The notes beneath the pieces are model-generated. The model was not told the DNA's origin and did not search any database. It was given only the letters and a program-made list of their open reading frames with translations. Position numbers and translations under genes: made by a program. From Pseudomonadota bacterium (lineage in GTDB: Bacteria > Pseudomonadota > Alphaproteobacteria > Rhizobiales > Hyphomicrobiaceae), in NCBI GenBank assembly GCA_023430315.1, contig JAEZAW010000205.1, forward strand, positions 1 through 19,980: a stretch of 19,980 nt of DNA, in the 5' to 3' direction. The number at the start of each line of letters is the position of its first letter. Position 1 is the stretch's first letter. This document shows positions 1-7,287 of the stretch, one piece after another.

Positions 1-17
1 GCGCCAAGAAATTCTGA
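1..17 (+). CDS. 3' end of an upstream gene (partial), possibly the partner subunit of the TPP enzyme
   Basis: Only the last four codons (Ala-Lys-Lys-Phe) and a TGA at 15-17 would lie in the window. The stop sits inside the ribosome-binding site of the next gene, a spacing typical of an operon. In the two-subunit sulfopyruvate/phosphonopyruvate decarboxylase-like enzymes, a gene for the pyrimidine-binding subunit usually precedes the TPP-binding subunit, so that is the natural guess. The visible sequence is too short to show it. Confidence 0.3.
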
Positions 18-28
18 GGGGAAAGTTC

Positions 29-634
29 ATGGCCAAGGCATCAGAAGCAAAATCAGCGCCGAAGTTCGACCTCGACCGCAGCGTGGCGGTCCCCCAGCTC
101 ATCGGCGAGCAGAAGGACTTCCTCTTCATCGGCGGACTGGCGGGCACCGCCAAGGATCTCGCCTCGATCACGAAGGATGGATCCAATTACTACGGTATGG
201 CCGGCGCGATGGGCGCCGCCGTATCCATGGGTCTCGGGCTTGCGCTCGCGCGTCCCGACAAGAAAGTCATCGTCGCGACCGGAGATGGCGAGCTGCTAAT
301 GAACGTCGGCTCGCTCGCGACGGCGAGCATCCTCAACCCGCCGAACCTGCGCATTCTGTGCGTCGATAACGGCCACTACGGTGAGACGGGCTATCAGAAG
401 AGCCACACGAGCCTCGGCGTGGACCTCGAGCAGATGGCGATCGGCGCCGGCATCAAGTCGACGATGACCGTCGAGAGCCAGGATCAGATCGCGGCCGGCG
501 CGCGGATGCTGCGTGAGAGCAACGGCACATGCTTCGTGCTGCTCCGCGTGAAGCCCGAGGATGGCCCGAAGTACAAGCGCGATATGGATCCCGCATCCAC
601 GAGGGTGCGCTTCCTGCTCGGCATGAAAGGCTAA
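29..634 (+). CDS. TPP-binding subunit of a decarboxylase-like enzyme (sulfopyruvate/phosphonopyruvate decarboxylase beta type)
   Basis: This 201-residue protein is only the C-terminal, diphosphate-binding domain of a thiamine-diphosphate enzyme. The cofactor motif starts with GDGE at residues 85-88 and closes with DNGHYGETG at 113-121, with Asp86 and Asn114 as the expected Mg/diphosphate ligands. The helix NYYGMAGAMGAA (53-64) is the usual segment before it. Full-length TPP decarboxylases are about 550 residues. A free-standing domain of this size matches the beta subunit of sulfopyruvate decarboxylase (ComE type) and its relatives, which need a separate alpha subunit, presumably encoded just upstream. 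The ATG at 29 follows a strong GAGGGG ribosome-binding site at 16-21. The substrate (sulfopyruvate, phosphonopyruvate or another 2-oxo acid) cannot be told from this half. The next gene follows after 19 bases. Confidence 0.82.
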   Translation: MAKASEAKSAPKFDLDRSVAVPQLIGEQKDFLFIGGLAGTAKDLASITKDGSNYYGMAGAMGAAVSMGLGLALARPDKKVIVATGDGELLMNVGSLATASILNPPNLRILCVDNGHYGETGYQKSHTSLGVDLEQMAIGAGIKSTMTVESQDQIAAGARMLRESNGTCFVLLRVKPEDGPKYKRDMDPASTRVRFLLGMKG

Positions 635-653
635 CGCGGAGGACGGTCCCGCG

Positions 654-1493
654 ATGGTATCTCCAGCGGATCTCAGAGCCTACTACGCCCGTCTGGTCGC
701 TGGAAAAGCCGGTACGAACGACCAAAAGCTTATCGAGGCGTTCGCGACAATCGAGCGCGAACGCTTCGTCGGGCCTGGGCCGTGGAAGGTGACTGACTTC
801 GCCGGCGGTTATATCGACACGCCGTCCGATGATCTTGCGTATCTCTATCAGGATGTTGTCGTGGCGCTCATTCCCGAGCGCCGGCTCAACAATGGCGAGC
901 CGCAACTCCATGCCCGTTGTCTCGCAGCGCTGCAGATCAAAAGCGGCGAGACGGCTGTGCACATCGGCAGTGGTACCGGCTACTACACAGCCATTGTTGC
1001 CCATCTCGTTGGCCCGACCGGCACCGTTATTGCCTATGAGATCGTCCCCGAGTTGGCCGCGAAGGCAGCAACCAATCTCGCGCCTTGGCCCAATGTCTCT
1101 GTCGAAGCCAAGTCGGCGACCGCGGACAGTCTCCCAGCCTGCGATATCGTGTATGTCAGTGCCGGCGCGACGCGACCACCCGACGCCTGGCTCGATGCTT
1201 TGCGCCTCGGCGGCCGACTCCTGTTTCCGCTGACGCCGAATGTCGGCTTGGGCGCGATGCTTCTCGTCACGCGGACGACGGCGAATGACTTCGACGCCCG
1301 ATTCGTGCAGCCTGCGACGTTCATTTATTGCGAAGGTGCGCGCGACAGCGGCGAAGGAGACGAACTCGCCAAAGCTTTCGCTCTCGGCACCTGGCGTCAG
1401 GTCAAATCCCTGCGCAGAGGCACGCCTCCCGATGAGTCGTGCTGGTATGCCGGCGAGGGATGGTGGCTTTCGACGCGATCGAATGCCGCTTGA
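654..1493 (+). CDS. Divergent protein-L-isoaspartate O-methyltransferase family protein
   Basis: This is a 279-residue class I SAM-dependent methyltransferase. Motif I reads VHIGSGTGYY at residues 102-111, the form typical of protein-L-isoaspartate methyltransferases (PCMT). It is followed by an acidic end of strand 2 (AYEIVPE, 127-133) and a post-I/II region ending DIVYVSAGA (164-172). The N-terminal part, with ERERFVGP at 35-42, also follows PCMT. The usual substrate-side ISQP motif before motif I is replaced by NNGEPQLHA (79-87), and the protein is longer than the usual 210-220 residues because of a C-terminal extension. It may therefore act on something other than isoaspartyl protein. The ATG at 654 has GGAGG at 638-642. 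It probably shares a transcript with the TPP gene and meets rppH tail to tail with a 6-base gap. Confidence 0.8.
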   Translation: MVSPADLRAYYARLVAGKAGTNDQKLIEAFATIERERFVGPGPWKVTDFAGGYIDTPSDDLAYLYQDVVVALIPERRLNNGEPQLHARCLAALQIKSGETAVHIGSGTGYYTAIVAHLVGPTGTVIAYEIVPELAAKAATNLAPWPNVSVEAKSATADSLPACDIVYVSAGATRPPDAWLDALRLGGRLLFPLTPNVGLGAMLLVTRTTANDFDARFVQPATFIYCEGARDSGEGDELAKAFALGTWRQVKSLRRGTPPDESCWYAGEGWWLSTRSNAA

Positions 1494-1499
1494 CGCCGG

Positions 1500-2012
1500 C
1501 TACTCCGGCCGGGCGTGGACACTGAGCTCGGCAAGAGCGCGTGTGTAGACGTCCCGCTTAAAGGGCACGATCAGATCGACGAGTTCGCCGACGTCCGCCC
1601 AGCGCCAGTCGTCGAATTCCTGCGCGTGACCGGCCTTGGGAATGATGTCGATCTCGCTCTCATCGCCGTGGAAGCGCACCGCGAACCAGACCTGCTTCTG
1701 GCCGCGATATTTTCCGCCCCACGTCACCGGCTGGAGCTCTTTCGGAAGGTCGTACGTCAGCCAGTCGTGCGTGCGGCCGAGGACTGAGACCGTGCACATG
1801 CCGGTCTCCTCGCACAGCTCGCGCAGAGCAGCGGCTTCGGCATCCTCGCCCTCGTCGATGCCGCCCTGAGGCATCTGCCACCAGCGTTCGAAGGAACCGC
1901 CGCTCTCCTTTCCGGCGCGACCGATCACGCGGCGACCGACCCACACGAGGCCCGCGCGATTCACCGCCATGATGCCGACGCAGGGGCGATAGCCGAGAGC
2001 TGAGGCGTTCAT
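1500..2012 (-). CDS. rppH: RNA pyrophosphohydrolase RppH (Nudix; IalA/NudH family)
   Basis: This Nudix hydrolase converts the 5' triphosphate end of RNA to a monophosphate and so opens transcripts to RNase E. Members of the family also cleave dinucleoside polyphosphates. The Nudix box is complete: GGIDEGEDAEAAALRELCEE followed by TGM, with the metal-binding REL-x-EE. The N-terminal GYRPCVGIMAVN and the WWQMPQGG lead-in are characteristic of RppH, as is the downstream WGGKYRGQKQVWFAVRF segment. I chose the ATG at 2010-2012, giving 170 residues (family about 160-170) and the usual MNxxxLGYRPCVG start. A frame open to 2048 would add 12 residues with no ribosome-binding site. It lies 117 bases downstream of the hydrolase gene on the same strand. 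Confidence 0.93.
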   Translation of the reverse strand: MNASALGYRPCVGIMAVNRAGLVWVGRRVIGRAGKESGGSFERWWQMPQGGIDEGEDAEAAALRELCEETGMCTVSVLGRTHDWLTYDLPKELQPVTWGGKYRGQKQVWFAVRFHGDESEIDIIPKAGHAQEFDDWRWADVGELVDLIVPFKRDVYTRALAELSVHARPE

Positions 2013-2129
2013 ATTGTCACCGCGCGGAGGTTCGTTGCGCACGACCATACCACTGCCGGCTCACGACCTCACGCTCCCATTCGCGGCAAATAACTACGTG
2101 CGGCCGAACATGGGCGTGGCGTCCTTGCC

Positions 2130-2984
2130 CTAGACCGCCGCCTTCGGATGCCGCGGACGCCAGGTGCCGCGATCGACGCTCGCGAGAAAGCGCTCGATGA
2201 GGAGGTGCAGGAGCGCGGGCTCCTCGAGCGTGAGCGCATGCCCGGTGCCCGGCAGCATGGCGAGCTGCGCCGACGTCATGATCCGCTTCATGAACAGATT
2301 GACGTCGAGACAGGGCTCGTCCTCGTCGCCGACGATCAGCAGCACCGGTGTTTTTACACGGCTCAGCTCGGCCTCTTGCTCGTACAGTGACGGCCGCTTG
2401 CCCTGCACATTGCGCAAGACGCGTGCGGAACCCGTCGGCGGATGGGAAGCCAGATTGTCGACCATCTCCTGCCAGCCGATCGGATCCTTCACCTTGAGCT
2501 GGATGCGCGTCGCGCTTTCGCCCATGCCCTCGGCATCGATGCGCGTCGACCGCTCCATGACATCGGACGTTGCCTTGGACTCGGCACGAAACTCCGCCTG
2601 CGTCGCCAGAAGAGAGCCGGAACCAGCGCCGGTGGGGATCGCCGAGATCAGGCGCTCGGGGGCATGAATGCAGAGCTGCAGGGACGTGAACGCGCCCATG
2701 CTGTGGCCAACGACATGCGCCTTCTGGATACCAAGATGGTCGAGCACGGCCAGAGCATCCAGATTGGAGAGCTCCTGGCTGTAGTCCGCATCCTTTTCGG
2801 GGACGTCCGAAGGCGGATACCCGCGCGCCGACATCGTGATGCAGCGATAGCCCCGCGAGAAATAGCGGACGAAATCCCGCCAGCTCCGATAGTCGCCCGC
2901 ATATTCGTGCAGGCACAGGATCGGGGTGCCGCTCCCCACTTCCTCGAAATAGATCTTGGCGCCCCGGGAGACTGTATGCGGCAT
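2130..2984 (-). CDS. Alpha/beta-fold hydrolase
   Basis: This is a 284-residue alpha/beta hydrolase. The nucleophile elbow is GHSMG at residues 93-97 (Ser95). The catalytic acid is in VGDEDEP (around Asp220-Asp222), and the catalytic histidine is in PGTGHALTLEEP (His249). The oxyanion-hole strand reads LCLHEYAG, with Glu where many relatives have Gly after His. No signal peptide or membrane segment is seen, so it is probably cytosolic. The ATG at 2984 has AGGA about ten bases upstream; an alternative in-frame start at 3026 has no comparable site. The substrate is unknown. It lies 130 bases downstream of a CoA-transferase gene on the same strand, so a role in ester, thioester or small-acid metabolism is possible but inferred only from position. 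Confidence 0.85.
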   Translation of the reverse strand: MPHTVSRGAKIYFEEVGSGTPILCLHEYAGDYRSWRDFVRYFSRGYRCITMSARGYPPSDVPEKDADYSQELSNLDALAVLDHLGIQKAHVVGHSMGAFTSLQLCIHAPERLISAIPTGAGSGSLLATQAEFRAESKATSDVMERSTRIDAEGMGESATRIQLKVKDPIGWQEMVDNLASHPPTGSARVLRNVQGKRPSLYEQEAELSRVKTPVLLIVGDEDEPCLDVNLFMKRIMTSAQLAMLPGTGHALTLEEPALLHLLIERFLASVDRGTWRPRHPKAAV

Positions 2985-3114
2985 CGGTTCTGCATCCTTC
3001 TGCTTGCGCTCGGCAAACATTAGCAAAGGATCGGATTACCTGAATGCTCGCCGCGCGCAGAGGCGCCCCGCATTTCAATGAGGGGCGGCTCCGTCGGATT
3101 CGACTGTCGTTAGG

Positions 3115-4335
3115 TCAGACGATGCCGTCTGATTTGAGCTTCGCGATCTCCTCGGCCGACTTGCCGAGTGACTTCAGCACGTCGTCCGTATGCTCGCCGA
3201 GGACGGGCGGTCCGATCTTGTGCTCGACGGGCGTCGCCGAGAAACGCATGGGGCCGCGGATGAGCGGCACTTTGCCAGCGGTCTTGTGCGGCATCTCGAT
3301 TTTCATTCCGCGCGCCTGCACCTGCGGATCCTCGAACACTTCCTTGAGATTGTTGATCGGGCCGCAGGGGACGCCGGCTACTTCGAGCGCCTTCACCCAT
3401 TCGGCCGTCGTCCGCTTCATCATGATCGGCTCGAGCAGCTCGTCGAGCGCGTCGCGGTTTGTCACGCGCGCGGCGTTGGTCGCAAAACGCGGATCCTTCG
3501 GCAGGTGATTAGCATCCGCCTCTTGGCAGAGCTTGTTGAACAGGTTGTCGTTGCCGCAGGCGAGGATGATGGCACCGTCCTTCGTCTTCACGGACTGGTA
3601 GGGCACGATGTTCGGGTGCGTATTGCCGAGACGGCCCGGAGGTTCGCCGGTCGCGAGGAAGTTGCCGCCTTGGTTGGCGAGGATCGCAACCTGCGTATCG
3701 AGCAGGGCCATGTCGATGTGCTGGCCGATACCCGTCTCGGCGCGATGGGCGATCGCCGCACAAACGGCAATGGTCGAGTACATACCGGTCATGATGTCGA
3801 CGATCGGAACGCCGGCGCGCTGCGGACCGCCGCCCGGCTTGTTGTCGCGCTCGCCGGTCACGCTCATGAAGCCGCCCATGCCCTGCACCATGAAGTCATA
3901 GCCGGGCTTTTCACGGTAGGGACCAGTCTGTCCAAAACCTGTGATCGAGCAGTAGATGATCTTGGGATTGATCTTCTTTAGATCCTCGTAGCCGAGGCCG
4001 TAGCGCATCAGATCGCCGGTCTTGTAGTTCTCGAGCACGACATCAGCCGTCTTGGCGATCTCACGCACGATCGCCTGACCGGCGGGCTTCGACACATCGA
4101 TCGTGATCGACTTCTTGCCGCGGTTCGCGCACATGAAATACGCCGACTCGGTCGTCTCCTTGCCGTTCTCGTCTTTCACCCAGGGCGGGCCGAAAGCGCG
4201 GGAGTCATCACCCTTCTTCGGGCGCTCCACCTTGATCACGTCGGCGCCGAGATCGGCGAGGTTCTGCGCGCACCACGGGCCGGCGAGAACGCGTGTGAGG
4301 TCCAGAACACGAATGTGCGAGAGGGGCCCCGGCAT
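3115..4335 (-). CDS. Class III CoA-transferase (CaiB/BaiF family)
   Basis: The 406-residue product is a full-length family III CoA-transferase, which moves CoA between carboxylic acids through an enzyme-bound anhydride. It begins with the family N-terminus HIRVLDLTRVLAGPWCAQ (7-24), then NLADLGADVIKVERP and NRGKKSITIDV. The catalytic Asp is predicted at 147 in KPGYDFMVQG. The segment GIGQHIDMALLDTQVA is also typical. Formyl-CoA:oxalate CoA-transferase, succinyl-CoA transferases and CaiB share this fold, so the acyl donor and acceptor are not fixed by sequence. The ATG at 4335 follows AAGGAATCGCCG. The gene lies 79 bases downstream of ubiG on the same strand, with no clear terminator between them. 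Confidence 0.92.
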   Translation of the reverse strand: MPGPLSHIRVLDLTRVLAGPWCAQNLADLGADVIKVERPKKGDDSRAFGPPWVKDENGKETTESAYFMCANRGKKSITIDVSKPAGQAIVREIAKTADVVLENYKTGDLMRYGLGYEDLKKINPKIIYCSITGFGQTGPYREKPGYDFMVQGMGGFMSVTGERDNKPGGGPQRAGVPIVDIMTGMYSTIAVCAAIAHRAETGIGQHIDMALLDTQVAILANQGGNFLATGEPPGRLGNTHPNIVPYQSVKTKDGAIILACGNDNLFNKLCQEADANHLPKDPRFATNAARVTNRDALDELLEPIMMKRTTAEWVKALEVAGVPCGPINNLKEVFEDPQVQARGMKIEMPHKTAGKVPLIRGPMRFSATPVEHKIGPPVLGEHTDDVLKSLGKSAEEIAKLKSDGIV

Positions 4336-4414
4336 CGGCGATTCCTTATGTGTTTTGTAAGGTGGTGGTTGCCCAAAGTCTTAAGTGCGGGGTCCGGCGG
4401 GCGCAAGGGGCGGA

Positions 4415-5167
4415 CTAGGTTGGCCGGGCTGCGCTGGCCATATAGTTGACGTCCAGATCTGACGACAGTGACCAAGCATCGGCCAGGGGATTGTAAACGA
4501 GGCCCTCGCGGGTGCTCACGGAGAGCCCAGCCGCCTCGGCATGACGGGCCAGCTCGTCGGGCGTGACGAAGCGCTCCCACTGGTGCGTGCCGACGGGCAG
4601 CCAGCGCAGGATGTACTCCGCGCCGACGATGGCCAGGGCATAAGCCTTCAGCGTCCGGTTGATCGTGGAGAGGATCATCAGCCCGCCTGGCCGCACGAGC
4701 TTCGCGCAGGTGGCGAGGAAGGCGGCGACGTCCGGAACATGCTCGACGACTTCGAGACACAGCACACAGTCGAAGGTCCGGCCTTCGGCAGCCAGATCCT
4801 CGACCAGGCTCGCGCGATAGTCGATCGCGAGGCCTTGGCTGGAAGCGTGGCGGCGTGCAGCTTCGATATTCTCAAGCGCCGGATCGATGCCCGTGACGGT
4901 ACCGCCGAGCCGAGCGACCGGCTCGCTCACGAGGCCGCCACCACAGCCGATATCGAGAACGCTCAAGCCTTCGAATGGGCGCAGGCCCCCGGCTCCGCGA
5001 TCGAAATGCCGGACGATTTCCTGGCGAATGAACGCGAGGCGCGCCGGACCGAGCTTATGGAGCGGGCGGAATTTGCCGTTCGGATCCCACCACTCCGCGG
5101 CAAGCGCCGCGAAGCGCTTGACCTCGGCATCGTCGAGGGTCGCTGTACCGGGGTGGACCGCGGCCAT
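4415..5167 (-). CDS. ubiG: Ubiquinone biosynthesis O-methyltransferase UbiG
   Basis: UbiG carries out both O-methylations of the ubiquinone head group using SAM, at the membrane face. The 250-residue sequence has the family N-terminus (VKRFAALAAEWWDPNGKFRPLH, read from residue 16), SAM motif I LDIGCGGG at 71-78, the acidic TGIDPALENI at 92-101, and the diagnostic LEVVEHVPD at 138-146. The insertion AYALAIVGAEYILRWLPVGT (175-194) is the amphipathic membrane-binding element typical of UbiG. The ATG follows GGGGAGGACGGGCA, a strong ribosome-binding site, and lies 19 bases after the rho stop, so the two are very likely co-transcribed. Confidence 0.95.
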   Translation of the reverse strand: MAAVHPGTATLDDAEVKRFAALAAEWWDPNGKFRPLHKLGPARLAFIRQEIVRHFDRGAGGLRPFEGLSVLDIGCGGGLVSEPVARLGGTVTGIDPALENIEAARRHASSQGLAIDYRASLVEDLAAEGRTFDCVLCLEVVEHVPDVAAFLATCAKLVRPGGLMILSTINRTLKAYALAIVGAEYILRWLPVGTHQWERFVTPDELARHAEAAGLSVSTREGLVYNPLADAWSLSSDLDVNYMASAARPT

Positions 5168-5186
5168 TGCCCGTCCTCCCCGGATA

Positions 5187-6473
5187 TTAGGTGTTCATGC
5201 TTTGGAAGAACTCGCCATTGGTCTTCGTCGACTTAAGCTTGTCGATGAGGAACTCGATGGCGTCCATGGTGCCCATCGGGTTCAGGATACGGCGGAGCAC
5301 GTAGACCTTCTTGAGCTGGTCGCGCGGCACGAGGAGCTCTTCCTTGCGGGTGCCCGAGCGGGCCACGTCGATCGCCGGGAAGACGCGCTTGTCCGAGACC
5401 TTGCGGTCCAGGATGATTTCCGAGTTACCGGTACCCTTGAACTCTTCGAAGATGACCTCGTCCATGCGGCTGCCGGTTTCGATCAGCGCGGTCGAGATGA
5501 TGGTGAGCGAGCCGCCTTCCTCGATGTTGCGGGCCGCGCCGAAGAAGCGCTTCGGGCGCTGCAGGGCATTCGAGTCGACGCCGCCGGTGAGCACCTTGCC
5601 CGAGGAGGGCACGACGGTGTTGTAAGCGCGGCCGAGACGGGTGATCGAGTCGAGCAGGATAACCACGTCGCGCTTGTGCTCGACGAGGCGCTTCGCCTTC
5701 TCGATGACCATCTCCGAAACCTGCACATGCCGTGAGGGCGGCTCGTCGAAAGTCGAGGAGATAACCTCGCCGTTCACCGAGCGCTGCATGTCCGTCACTT
5801 CTTCCGGACGTTCGTCGATCAGCAGAACGATCAGGTAGCACTCGGGGTGATTGGTCGAGATCGACCGGGCGATGTTCTGGAGAACGACCGTCTTACCAGT
5901 GCGGGGCGGGGCCACGATGAGGGCGCGCTGGCCCTTGCCGATAGGTGCCACGATATCGATGACGCGGGCCGAGTAATCCTTGATGGTCGGATCCTCGATT
6001 TCCATCTTCAGCCAGGACGTCGGATAGAGCGGCGTCAGGTTGTCGAAGTGGACTTTGTGCTTGGTCGCTTCCGGATCCTCGAAATTGATCCGGTTGACCT
6101 TGAGGAGGGCGAAATAGCGCTCGCCTTCCTTGGTGTTGGGGCCGCGGATCTGGCCCTCGACCGTATCGCCTGTGCGGAGTGCAAAGCGGCGGATCTGCGA
6201 GGGCGAGACATAAATGTCGTCAGGGCCGGCGAGGTAGTTGGCATCCGGCGAGCGCAGGAAGCCGAAGCCGTCCTGTAGGACCTCGACGACGCCCGTACCG
6301 ACGATCTCGATATCCTGCGAGGCGAGCTGCTTCAGCGTCGCGAACATGAGCTCCTGCTTGCGCATGGTGCTGGCGTTCTCGACGCCGGCCTCCTCGGCAA
6401 AGCTCAGTAGCTCCGTGGCGGACTTTGACTTGAGGTCCTGGAGCTTTACTTCTTTTTTGATGACGTCTTGCAT
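5187..6473 (-). CDS. rho: Transcription termination factor Rho
   Basis: Rho is the hexameric RNA-dependent ATPase that terminates untranslated transcripts. The 428-residue product covers the whole protein: N-terminal helical Rho_N domain (about 10-50, KLQDLKSKSATELLSFAEE), cold-shock-like RNA-binding domain (about 57-125, GVVEVLQDGFGFLRSPDANY), Walker A APPRTGKT at 188-195, Walker B VVILLD at 270-275 and the Q loop around TGGVD (296-300). The Walker A reads PRTGKT where E. coli has PKAGKT. I set the start at the ATG at 6473, which gives the normal N-terminus close to the Rho_N domain. The frame stays open 73 codons further upstream, but that part is low-complexity and unlike Rho. A C-rich leader precedes it and ubiG follows 19 bases later. 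Confidence 0.97.
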   Translation of the reverse strand: MQDVIKKEVKLQDLKSKSATELLSFAEEAGVENASTMRKQELMFATLKQLASQDIEIVGTGVVEVLQDGFGFLRSPDANYLAGPDDIYVSPSQIRRFALRTGDTVEGQIRGPNTKEGERYFALLKVNRINFEDPEATKHKVHFDNLTPLYPTSWLKMEIEDPTIKDYSARVIDIVAPIGKGQRALIVAPPRTGKTVVLQNIARSISTNHPECYLIVLLIDERPEEVTDMQRSVNGEVISSTFDEPPSRHVQVSEMVIEKAKRLVEHKRDVVILLDSITRLGRAYNTVVPSSGKVLTGGVDSNALQRPKRFFGAARNIEEGGSLTIISTALIETGSRMDEVIFEEFKGTGNSEIILDRKVSDKRVFPAIDVARSGTRKEELLVPRDQLKKVYVLRRILNPMGTMDAIEFLIDKLKSTKTNGEFFQSMNT

Positions 6474-6656
6474 GGGAAACTCTTTAGGAGGGAGGGTGCG
6501 AGGGGCCGCCGAGGGACGGGGGCGCCGGTTCGCGATGTGCGGAAGGGAACCCATTGTCGGCTGCGCCGCGCCAGGGGTCCGATGCGATCTGGAATTTTCG
6601 GGCTCGTCGCCTGGTGGCTCAGCGATGACACGCCGACACAGCGACTCGATCTGATA
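6474..6656 (-). promoter_or_regulatory. rho 5' leader with C-rich, rut-like segment
   Basis: No gene is supported in the 298 bases between hemJ and rho. On the coding (minus) strand, the part at about 6530-6484 is strikingly rich in C and poor in G, with runs such as CGCCCCCGTCCCTC and CACCCTCCCTCC. This is the composition of a Rho-utilisation site. Rho genes in other bacteria are autoregulated by premature termination in a long leader, so this is a likely site for such control. If transcription starts near 6656 the leader is about 180 nt. The function is inferred from composition and position. Confidence 0.45.
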
Positions 6657-6662
6657 GACGTA

Positions 6663-6692
6663 ACTGTAGCCCAGAGGTTCCCTCCGAGTCAA
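6663..6692 (-). promoter_or_regulatory. Candidate sigma-70-type promoter for rho
   Basis: On the minus strand, TTGACT (6692-6687) is followed after 18 bases by TACAGT (6668-6663). The -35 hexamer matches the consensus at five of six positions and the -10 at four of six. It would place the start near 6656 and separate rho-ubiG from hemE-hemJ. Read by eye, without scoring. Confidence 0.4.
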
Positions 6693-6771
6693 AGGGGCAA
6701 CCTGTCGCGATGCTCAAATTTTCGTTTCTGCCCACTGCTTTGGCATAAACCGAACGAAAGCTAGGCGGACT

Positions 6772-7287
6772 TCAGAACGGTTTGACGATCACCAGGACGA
6801 CAATGAGGATCATCAGCACGGCCGGCACCTCGTTGAGGAGCCGCCAGCGGCCGACCGGCACCGTATTCGCGTCCCCGGCGAACCGGCGGACGGAAGCCGA
6901 AAGATAGCCGTGAAAGCCTGACAGCAGGATGACGAAGGTGAGCTTGGCGTGAAACCAGCCCGCCGAGAGGAAGTTCCCGCGCCAGGCGAGCCAGAGCCCC
7001 AGCACCCAGGAAAGCACCATCGCGGGATTGATGATGACCCGGAGGAGCCGCTGCTCCATGACCTTGAGGGTCTCGGAGAGCTCGGAGCCGGGCTTGGCCT
7101 CGCAATGATAGATGAACAGGCGGGGCAGATAGAGCATTCCCGCCATCCAGGAGATGATGGCGACGACGTGAGCAGCCTTGACCCACATATAAGCCGTATC
7201 GCCCAGAACCAGGATCCCCGCGGCGAAGATGAGAGTGGTCAGCCCGAGAGCTATGCCTGCCCGAGCAGCCGGACTACCGCTGCTCAC
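6772..7287 (-). CDS. hemJ: Protoporphyrinogen oxidase HemJ (membrane protein)
   Basis: HemJ oxidises protoporphyrinogen IX to protoporphyrin IX in the inner membrane, the penultimate step of haem synthesis, in bacteria lacking HemG and HemY. The 171-residue sequence has four or five membrane helices (about 12-28, 36-58, 82-103, 113-131, 153-169). It carries the family signatures WVKAAHVVAIISWMAGMLYL (35-54), with His40 as the conserved helix histidine, and GWFHAKL (110-116) with the conserved Lys115. The start is GTG at 7287, which overlaps the hemE stop as GTGA, so HemJ synthesis is likely translationally coupled to HemE. The length is somewhat above the 140-150 of many homologues because of a short N-terminal extension with an extra hydrophobic helix. 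Confidence 0.93.
   Translation of the reverse strand: MSSGSPAARAGIALGLTTLIFAAGILVLGDTAYMWVKAAHVVAIISWMAGMLYLPRLFIYHCEAKPGSELSETLKVMEQRLLRVIINPAMVLSWVLGLWLAWRGNFLSAGWFHAKLTFVILLSGFHGYLSASVRRFAGDANTVPVGRWRLLNEVPAVLMILIVVLVIVKPF

Noticed and set aside
2017..3078. Open frame of 353 codons on the minus strand across the hydrolase gene
   Set aside because: It overlaps the alpha/beta hydrolase in another frame, is Arg/Gly/Ala-rich and resembles no family.
3064..3087. CGCCCC/GGGGCG hairpin between the CoA-transferase and hydrolase genes
   Set aside because: Only six base pairs with a 12-base loop and no T-run on the minus strand; not enough to call a terminator.
6474..6692. 73-codon N-terminal extension of Rho
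   Set aside because: The extension is low-complexity, Rho_N begins right after the ATG at 6473, and the extension spans the candidate promoter and C-rich leader.
6720..6759. TTTCGTT/AACGAAA inverted repeat just after hemJ
   Set aside because: Seven-base arms with a 26-base loop and no T-run; could be chance.
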